DNA from: Pseudomonadota bacterium
Lineage (GTDB): Bacteria; Pseudomonadota; Gammaproteobacteria; Burkholderiales; Burkholderiaceae
Assembly (NCBI GenBank): GCA_029777935.1
Contig: JAKORH010000295.1
Coordinates: 1 to 6,697, forward strand
Length of the DNA: 6,697 bases
Reading direction: 5' to 3'
Shown here: positions 1 through 6,697 of the stretch, one piece after another
How the letters are laid out: every line of letters begins with the position of its first letter
How positions within the stretch are numbered: the first letter of the stretch is position 1
Notes under the pieces: generated by a model
What the model was told of the DNA's origin: nothing
The model's database searches: none
What the model saw: only the letters and a program-made list of their open reading frames with translations
Position numbers and translations under genes: made by a program

Positions 1-1976
<1,976 letters not shown>

Positions 1977-1998
1977 CAGGCGGATTGCGGATTGCGCG

Positions 1999-2934
1999 TC
2001 AGAGATCGCGGATCACGAGTTCCGCCGCGGCGAGATCCTCGAGCGCCGTGCCCACACTCTTGAACAGCGTGATCTCGTCGGCGCTTGCGCGGCCGGGCTT
2101 GTCGCCGCGCACGAGTTCCGCCAGCTCCGCCACGACGCTCGCGCGCGTGATCACGCCGCGCTGCATCGGCTCGACCAGATCGCCGGCCTCGGCGAGCGCG
2201 CCGGCGTAGGTGTCGACGTACAGCTTCGCGCGCGCGACCGCGGCATCGTCGGTCTCGCGCATCGCGGGGCGGAAGCCGCCGACCAGATCGAGATGCGTTC
2301 CCGGCGCCAGCCACGCGCCGTGCACCAGCGGGCGCGTCGACGTGGTGGCGCAAGTGATGATGTGCGCGTCGCGCACCGCGCCTTCGAGATCGGCGGCGAC
2401 CTCGGCCGGCAGACCGTCGTCGCGCAGCAGTTGCGCAGTGGTCTGCGTGTGCTGGTCGGTGCGGCCCCACACGCGCACGCGCGCGATGCGCGGCCGCAGC
2501 GCGCAGTGCGCGCGCGCCATGTACGGCGCCAGCCGCCCGCTGCCGACCAGCAGCAGGTTCGACGCGTCAGTGCGCGCCAGATGGCGCGCCGCGAGGGCCG
2601 AGGCCGCCGCGGTCCGGCGCAGCGTCAGCTCCTCGCCGTCGATGATCGCGCGCGGCGCCCCGCTCGCGCGGTCGAGCAGCACGTAGATCGCGTTGACGGT
2701 CGCGCCGGCGCGCGCGGAGTTGCCGGGGAAGACCGTCACCAGCTTCACGCCGAGCGCGGTCGACGACCACGCCGGCATCAGCAGCAGCGCATCCTGCGCC
2801 GACAGCGCGTGCGAATGGCGCAACGGCACCTCGGCACCGCGCGCGAAGGCATCGGCCAGCGCATCGACGAGGTCACGGTAGTCGAGTGCGCGCGCCACAT
2901 CGCTCGCTGAATAGAATCGCAGCATGGGACGCAT
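1999..2934 (-). CDS. Ornithine cyclodeaminase/mu-crystallin-family reductase
   Basis: A 311-residue NAD(P)-dependent enzyme of the ornithine cyclodeaminase/mu-crystallin family, usual length about 310-330. Seen in order: N-terminal MLRFYSASDVARAL, a substrate-domain GVKLVTVFPGN with the conserved Lys64, DGEELTLRRTAAASALAARH with the conserved Arg107, then a Rossmann fold beginning LLLVGSGRLAPYMARAH (Gly131-Ser-Gly133). Next come HIITCATTSTRPL and DLVGGFRPAMRETDD (Asp216 to Asp230). The GGFRPAMRE stretch resembles ketimine reductases, pyrroline-2-carboxylate reductases and alanine dehydrogenases of this family. True ornithine cyclodeaminase carries a catalytic aspartate in this segment, so ornithine deamination is less likely. 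Start: ATG 2934 is used. The in-frame ATG 2925 (fourth codon) also fits. The open frame continues upstream to 3330, but that part is antisense to the flavoenzyme and looks non-coding. The gene is divergent from the flavoenzyme by 3 bp and has no obvious Shine-Dalgarno. Confidence 0.9.
   Translation of the reverse strand: MRPMLRFYSASDVARALDYRDLVDALADAFARGAEVPLRHSHALSAQDALLLMPAWSSTALGVKLVTVFPGNSARAGATVNAIYVLLDRASGAPRAIIDGEELTLRRTAAASALAARHLARTDASNLLLVGSGRLAPYMARAHCALRPRIARVRVWGRTDQHTQTTAQLLRDDGLPAEVAADLEGAVRDAHIITCATTSTRPLVHGAWLAPGTHLDLVGGFRPAMRETDDAAVARAKLYVDTYAGALAEAGDLVEPMQRGVITRASVVAELAELVRGDKPGRASADEITLFKSVGTALEDLAAAELVIRDL
2912..2929 (+). promoter_or_regulatory. Candidate -10 and ribosome-binding site for the FAD oxidoreductase
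   Basis: TAGAAT at 2912-2917 matches the -10 consensus at five of six positions and would start transcription near 2924. The GGGA at 2926-2929 lies 8 nt before the ATG at 2938 and is a plausible partial Shine-Dalgarno. Both elements lie inside the first codons of the divergent reductase gene. The -35 region (about 2889-2894, CGCGCG) is not recognisable. Confidence 0.4.
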
Positions 2935-2938
2935 TGTA
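2933..2938 (-). promoter_or_regulatory. Candidate -10 element for the reductase gene
   Basis: On the minus strand TACAAT (2933-2938) matches TATAAT at five of six positions. It overlaps both ATG codons of the divergent pair. If used, transcription would start at about 2925-2926, that is at or next to the second in-frame ATG (2925), giving an essentially leaderless mRNA. This fits the absence of a Shine-Dalgarno for this gene. No convincing -35 is present, so this remains a candidate. Confidence 0.3.
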
Positions 2939-4107
2939 TGAGCGGCGAGCAGCGTGTCGTCGTGATCGGCGGCGGCGTGATGGGTGCGGCGACCGCGTTC
3001 TTCCTCGCGCGCGATCACGGCGTGCGCGCGCTCGTGCTCGAACGCGATCCCACGTACCGGCGCGCGTCGAGCGCATTGTCGGCGAGTTCGATCCGGCAGC
3101 AGTTCTCGTGCCCGATCAATATCCGGCTGTCGCAGGCGAGCCTCGAGTTCTATCGCCACATCGACGCCGAACTGCGCGCCGATGCGCCGGTCGACATCGC
3201 CTTGCGCGAGCCGGGGTATCTCTACCTCGCCAGCAGCGCGGGCGAAGCGGTGCTGCGCGACAACCATCGCGTGCAGCGCGGCTGTGGCGCGCGCGTGTCG
3301 CTGCTCACGCCCGCCGAACTGCGCGCGCATTTCGCGTGGCTCGCCACCGATGGCATCGCGCTCGGCGCGCTGGGGCTCGAGGGTGAAGGCTGGTTCGACG
3401 GCTACGCGGTGCTGCAGGCGTTCAGGCGCAAGGCACAGGCGCTCGGCGCGCGCTTCGAGCCGCGCGAGGTCGCAGGGATTCGCGTGCGCGACGCGCGGGT
3501 GCTCGCGGTCGAGTGCGGCGACGGTGCCGCGATCGCATGCGACGCGATCGCGCTGTGCGCCGGCGCGTGGTCGGCGCCGCTGTCAGCGCAACTCGGCTTC
3601 GAGCTTCCGGTGGCCGCCCGCAAGCGCGACGTGTTCGTGTTCGACTCGCCGGCGCAGCTCGATGCCTGTCCGCTGGTGATCGACCCGAGCGGCGTGTGGT
3701 TCCGCCCCGAGGGACGCGGCTATATCGGCGGTGCGCCGCCGCGCGGCGACGACATCGACGATGCGCCGCTGGAGGCGATCGACCACGGAATCTTCGAGGA
3801 CGTGATCTGGCCGCATCTCGCGCGGCGCGTGCCCGCGTTCGAGCGACTGCGCATGGTCAACACGTGGGCCGGCTACTACGAGTTCAACACCTTCGACCAG
3901 AACGGCCTCGTGGGCCGCATCCCCGGCTGCGACAACGCGTTCACCGCCTGCGGCTTCTCCGGTCACGGCCTGCAGCAGGCACCCGCCGTGGGCCGCGCGC
4001 TCGCCGAACTGATCGCGACCGGTGCCTATCGGACGCTCGACCTGGCGCCGCTGTCGCCGCAGCGGATCGTTGATCGCGCGCCGCTGCTCGAGCGCAACGT
4101 CATCTGA
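2938..4107 (+). CDS. FAD-dependent oxidoreductase, DAO family, FOXRED1-like
   Basis: A 389-residue flavoprotein of the D-amino-acid oxidase/sarcosine oxidase superfamily. The FAD-binding Rossmann motif is at the very N-terminus: VVVIGGGVMGAATAFFLA with Gly11/Gly13/Gly16, followed by Glu35 (VLERD) to bind the adenosine ribose. SSIRQQFS (50-57) lies in the active-site segment, and CAGAWSAPL (207-215) closes the second FAD motif. The C-terminal part has NTWAGYYEFNTFDQNGLVG (308-326) and GFSGHGLQQAPAVGRALAEL (339-358), ending ERNVI. These C-terminal blocks resemble FOXRED1, the eukaryotic mitochondrial flavoprotein, and its bacterial homologues more than MSOX-type sarcosine oxidases. The substrate is unknown; oxidation of an amine or amino acid to an imine is the family expectation. 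ATG 2938 is the only sensible start because the Rossmann strand begins five residues later. No signal peptide is visible, so the protein is probably cytosolic. It ends 5 bp before a 70-bp palindrome and converges with moaC. Confidence 0.9.
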   Translation: MSGEQRVVVIGGGVMGAATAFFLARDHGVRALVLERDPTYRRASSALSASSIRQQFSCPINIRLSQASLEFYRHIDAELRADAPVDIALREPGYLYLASSAGEAVLRDNHRVQRGCGARVSLLTPAELRAHFAWLATDGIALGALGLEGEGWFDGYAVLQAFRRKAQALGARFEPREVAGIRVRDARVLAVECGDGAAIACDAIALCAGAWSAPLSAQLGFELPVAARKRDVFVFDSPAQLDACPLVIDPSGVWFRPEGRGYIGGAPPRGDDIDDAPLEAIDHGIFEDVIWPHLARRVPAFERLRMVNTWAGYYEFNTFDQNGLVGRIPGCDNAFTACGFSGHGLQQAPAVGRALAELIATGAYRTLDLAPLSPQRIVDRAPLLERNVI

Positions 4108-4112
4108 CGCCC

Positions 4113-4182
4113 GTCGTCCCGGCGGAGGCCGGGAGCCAATTTGCAGCGCTAGAAATTGGGCCCCGGCCTTCGCCGGGGCGAC
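4113..4182. repeat. 70-bp palindromic repeat, copy A
   Basis: Two 30-nt arms (4113-4142 and 4153-4182) flank a 10-nt loop (GCAGCGCTAG). The arms start GTCGTCCCGGCGGAGG on the left and, reverse-complemented, GTCGCCCCGGCGAAGG on the right. They pair at 27 of 30 positions, and two of the three mismatches become G-U wobbles in RNA. It fills the gap between the convergent flavoenzyme and moaC genes, starting 5 bp after one stop codon and ending 15 bp from the other. It could act as a bidirectional transcription barrier, but there is no U-run on either side, so it is not a classic intrinsic terminator. A sister copy lies at 6361-6430. Such GTCGYCCCGGCG palindromes are dispersed REP-like elements in many GC-rich proteobacterial genomes (general knowledge, not checked here). 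Confidence 0.9.
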
Positions 4183-4197
4183 GAGCGTTCTTCCTGG

Positions 4198-4674
4198 CTA
4201 CGGCGCCACCCAATCGCCGCTCTTGCCGCCGCGCTTCTCCAGCAGCCGCACGTTGTCGATCACCATGCCGCGGTCGACCGCCTTGCACATGTCATAGATC
4301 GTCAGCAGTCCGACCTGCACGGCGGTCAGCGCCTCCATCTCGACGCCGGTCTGGCCGCGCGTTTCCACCTGCGCGCGGCATTCGACACGGCTTGCCGCCT
4401 CGTCGAGCGTGAAATCGACCGCGATGCGCGTAATCGCCAGCGGGTGGCACAACGGGATCAGTTCGGAGGTCCTCTTCGCGGCCTGGATCGCGGCGATGCG
4501 CGCCACGCCCAGCACGTCGCCCTTCTTCGACGTGCCGGAGCGGATCAGGTCGAGCGTCAGCGGCTGCATGCGGATCGCGCCGGAAGCGACGGCCACGCGG
4601 TGCGTGACTGCCTTGTCGCCGACGTCGACCATGTGCGCCTGGCCGGCAGCGTCGAAATGCGTCAGTGAACCCAT
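4198..4674 (-). CDS. moaC: Cyclic pyranopterin monophosphate synthase
   Basis: MoaC converts 3',8-cyclo-7,8-dihydro-GTP, the product of MoaA, into cyclic pyranopterin monophosphate, the first stable intermediate of molybdenum cofactor synthesis. It is cytosolic and hexameric. The 158-residue product has the full family length (about 160). It opens with [19 protein letters not shown] and contains [20 protein letters not shown] with Lys51. Next come [22 protein letters not shown] and IYDMCKAVD. Lys51, Asp128 and Lys131 fall at the same numbers as the catalytic residues of the E. coli enzyme. It ends [10 protein letters not shown]. The start ATG at 4674 is supported by alignment of the first residues; no strong Shine-Dalgarno is visible. 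It is divergent from the M48 protease gene. No other molybdenum cofactor gene is in the window. Confidence 0.97.
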   Translation of the reverse strand: MGSLTHFDAAGQAHMVDVGDKAVTHRVAVASGAIRMQPLTLDLIRSGTSKKGDVLGVARIAAIQAAKRTSELIPLCHPLAITRIAVDFTLDEAASRVECRAQVETRGQTGVEMEALTAVQVGLLTIYDMCKAVDRGMVIDNVRLLEKRGGKSGDWVAP

Positions 4675-4736
4675 GTCAGTGAAGTCATATCACTTTCGGT
4701 TACAACCATGCTCGGGGAACGATCCCGCCGGCTGAC

Positions 4737-4753
4737 TATCATACGAGCCGTAT
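4737..4753. promoter_or_regulatory. Shared -10 region and dyad between moaC and the M48 protease gene
   Basis: The sequence TATCATA gives a five-of-six -10 match on both strands: TATCAT on plus (4737-4742) and TATGAT on minus (4738-4743). Immediately overlapping is a perfect hyphenated dyad ATACG-AGC-CGTAT (4741-4753), which would cover the plus-strand start point near 4749. The predicted leaders are about 33 nt for the protease and 55-60 nt for moaC. -35 elements are not recognisable on either strand. The dyad is operator-like in position but matches no site I can name. Confidence 0.35.
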
Positions 4754-4781
4754 CTGCCCTGCGCCGGCCGGCGCCCGTTGT

Positions 4782-6329
4782 GTGTCCAGTCTCGCCTCCC
4801 GCTTCGTCTCGCTCACTGTGGCGGCCGCGCTGTCGGTCCAGCCCGCGCTGATTCCGGTCGCGCGCGCGCAGCTGAACGACCTGCCCTCGCTCGGCGAGGC
4901 CGGCGGCGACGACCTGTCGCCGGCGGCCGAGCGCAAGCTCGGCGAGGCGATCATGCGCGAGGCGCGCCAGGATCCGCAGTACATGGACGATCCGGACTCG
5001 ACCGAGTACCTGAACAATCTCGGCTACAAGCTGGTCGCCGCCAGTCCTGCCCGCTACACCGATTTCAATTTCTTCTTCGTGCGCGACCCGATGATGAACG
5101 CGTTCGCGCTGCCGGGCGGTTTCATCGGCGTGCACACTGGCCTGATCCTGACCGCGCAGAGCGAGTCGGAGCTGGCCGCGGTGCTGGCGCACGAGATCGG
5201 CCACGTCGCGCAGCGGCACATCGCGCGCATGATCGCCAAGGAGCGCGACAGCGGGATGATCGCGCTCGGCGCGCTGCTGCTCGCGATCCTCGCGGCGCGC
5301 AGCGGCTCGTCGAGCAGCGGGCAGATGACCGAGGCCGCGATCGCGGCCGGCCAGGCGGCGGCGATCCAGCAGCAGCTCAACTTCTCGCGCGAGGCCGAGC
5401 GCGAGGCCGACCGCGTCGGGTTCCAGATCCTGAACGGCGCCGGCTTCGACGTGACCGCGATGGCGACGTTCTTCACCCGGCTGCAGCAGGGCTCGCGCAT
5501 CTACGAGAGCGCCGCGCCCGCGTACCTGCGCACGCACCCGCTGACGGTCGAGCGGATCGCCGACATCCAGACCCGCGTGCGGGAACTGAAGCCGCATCCC
5601 CATCCGGACAGCCTCGACTTCCAGCTCGTGCGCGCGCGCCTGCGCGTGCTGCAGGACGACTCGGTGCAGGGCACGCGCGACGCGCTCGACTATTTCAAGG
5701 GCCAGCTCGCGAACCACAGCACGCCGTCGGAGGCGGCCGCCAACTACGGCGCCGCGGTGGCAGCGCTGAAGCTGAACCAGCCGGCGGTCGCGCTCCAGTA
5801 CGCGCAGACCGCGCGCCGGCTGGCGCGCACGCCCGCGGCGATGCTGGACAAGATCGTCGCCGACGCGCGCTACGCCGCCGCGAAGACCGACACCGAGCGT
5901 GCCGACGCGGTGCGCATGGCGCGCGATGCCACCGTGCGCTTTCCGATCTCGCGCCTGACGGCGATGAACTACGTCGACCTGCTGCAGAAGAGCGGTCAGG
6001 ACGAGCCCGCGGTCGCCTTCCTGCGCGAACAGCTCGCGCTGCCGCACAGCGAGCCGCAGTACTACGAACTGCTGGCGCGCAGCTTCGCGGCGCTCGGCCA
6101 CAAGACGCTGCAGCACCAGGCCACTGCCGAGATGTACCTGCTGAAGGGCTCGCTGCCTGCGGCGATCGACCAGTTGCAGTCGGCGCGCAAGGCCAACGAC
6201 GCCGACTTCTACGTGCTGTCGGAAGTCGACGCGCGCCTGCGCCAGTTGACGCAAAAGATGCGCGAGCAGCGCGAGGAACTGGCCAAGAGCGGCCGCGCGC
6301 CGCCGGACGAGGAGAAGAAGAAGCGATAG
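4782..6329 (+). CDS. BepA-like periplasmic M48 metalloprotease with TPR domain
   Basis: A 515-residue exported zinc metalloprotease of the BepA/YfgC type. BepA assists or degrades outer-membrane proteins stalled during assembly, notably LptD in E. coli. Residues 1-29 form a signal peptide: short n-region with Arg7, hydrophobic core LTVAAALS, and cleavage site ARA-Q after residue 29. The M48 domain (about 45-270) contains NAFALPGGFIGVHTGL, the zinc motif HEIGH (His137, Glu138, His141) and EADRVG with Glu208 as third zinc ligand. THPLTVERIAD has His252 at the position of BepA's regulatory histidine. A hydrophobic stretch (159-171) lies between the motifs. The C-terminal half (about 275-490) is alpha-helical and TPR-like, as in BepA, and the tail is charged (DEEKKKR). 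The start GTG 4782 is chosen because it gives a complete signal peptide; no Shine-Dalgarno is visible. It is monocistronic here: divergent from moaC and followed by a palindrome. Confidence 0.93.
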   Translation: MSSLASRFVSLTVAAALSVQPALIPVARAQLNDLPSLGEAGGDDLSPAAERKLGEAIMREARQDPQYMDDPDSTEYLNNLGYKLVAASPARYTDFNFFFVRDPMMNAFALPGGFIGVHTGLILTAQSESELAAVLAHEIGHVAQRHIARMIAKERDSGMIALGALLLAILAARSGSSSSGQMTEAAIAAGQAAAIQQQLNFSREAEREADRVGFQILNGAGFDVTAMATFFTRLQQGSRIYESAAPAYLRTHPLTVERIADIQTRVRELKPHPHPDSLDFQLVRARLRVLQDDSVQGTRDALDYFKGQLANHSTPSEAAANYGAAVAALKLNQPAVALQYAQTARRLARTPAAMLDKIVADARYAAAKTDTERADAVRMARDATVRFPISRLTAMNYVDLLQKSGQDEPAVAFLREQLALPHSEPQYYELLARSFAALGHKTLQHQATAEMYLLKGSLPAAIDQLQSARKANDADFYVLSEVDARLRQLTQKMREQREELAKSGRAPPDEEKKKR

Positions 6330-6335
6330 CCCTGA

Positions 6336-6697
<362 letters not shown>

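Noticed and set aside
2935..3330. N-terminal extension of the reductase to 443 residues
   Set aside because: The extra 132 residues are antisense to the flavoenzyme's Rossmann domain and have no family similarity; homologues start at about MLRFYSASDV.
4113..4182. Classic intrinsic terminator for the flavoenzyme and moaC
   Set aside because: The stem is strong, but neither strand has a run of T after it, and the same element recurs at 6361-6430, so it is better described as a dispersed repeat that may incidentally stop transcription.
4662..6254. 530-codon open frame on the minus strand antisense to the M48 protease, also overlapping the moaC start
   Set aside because: Arg/Leu/Val-rich translation with no family motif, while the opposite strand encodes a complete exported protease with HEIGH and signal peptide.

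Overview
This 6.7-kb window is GC-rich (by eye about two thirds G+C or more) and densely coding. It looks like chromosomal housekeeping DNA from a proteobacterium, most likely a betaproteobacterium (Burkholderiales or a relative). The taxonomic call rests on gene content: an E. coli-type PurB, a YibF-like glutathione transferase, MoaC next to a BepA-type periplasmic protease, and a thioredoxin-reductase-like ferredoxin-NADP reductase. It is an inference, because no rRNA or tRNA is present. I see no insertion sequence, phage gene or CRISPR array.

Layout from left to right. (1) purB (minus strand, 3' end cut by the window edge) is divergent from a small glutathione S-transferase gene (plus). 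(2) The transferase gene converges, across only 22 bp, on an ornithine-cyclodeaminase/mu-crystallin-family reductase (minus). (3) That reductase is divergent from an FAD-dependent amine/amino-acid oxidoreductase of the FOXRED1-like type (plus); the two start codons face away from each other with just 3 bp between them. (4) A 70-bp near-perfect palindrome fills the space between the oxidoreductase and convergent moaC (minus). (5) moaC is divergent from a bepA-like M48 metalloprotease (plus). (6) A second 70-bp palindrome of the same family follows bepA. (7) A ferredoxin-NADP reductase gene (plus) starts near the right edge and is cut off after 63 codons.

Functionally, purB (purine synthesis), moaC (molybdenum cofactor), the M48 protease/chaperone (outer-membrane quality control) and the ferredoxin reductase are unrelated housekeeping functions. 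The one pair that reads as a functional unit is the divergent reductase/oxidase pair. An FAD oxidase acting on an amino or imino acid would yield an imine, and a ketimine reductase of the mu-crystallin type could reduce it. That coupling is a hypothesis.

I found no clearly new multi-gene system. The most unusual structural features are the two equal-length palindromes, which appear to lie in opposite orientation around the moaC-bepA divergon, and the fully overlapping divergent start region of the reductase/oxidase pair.
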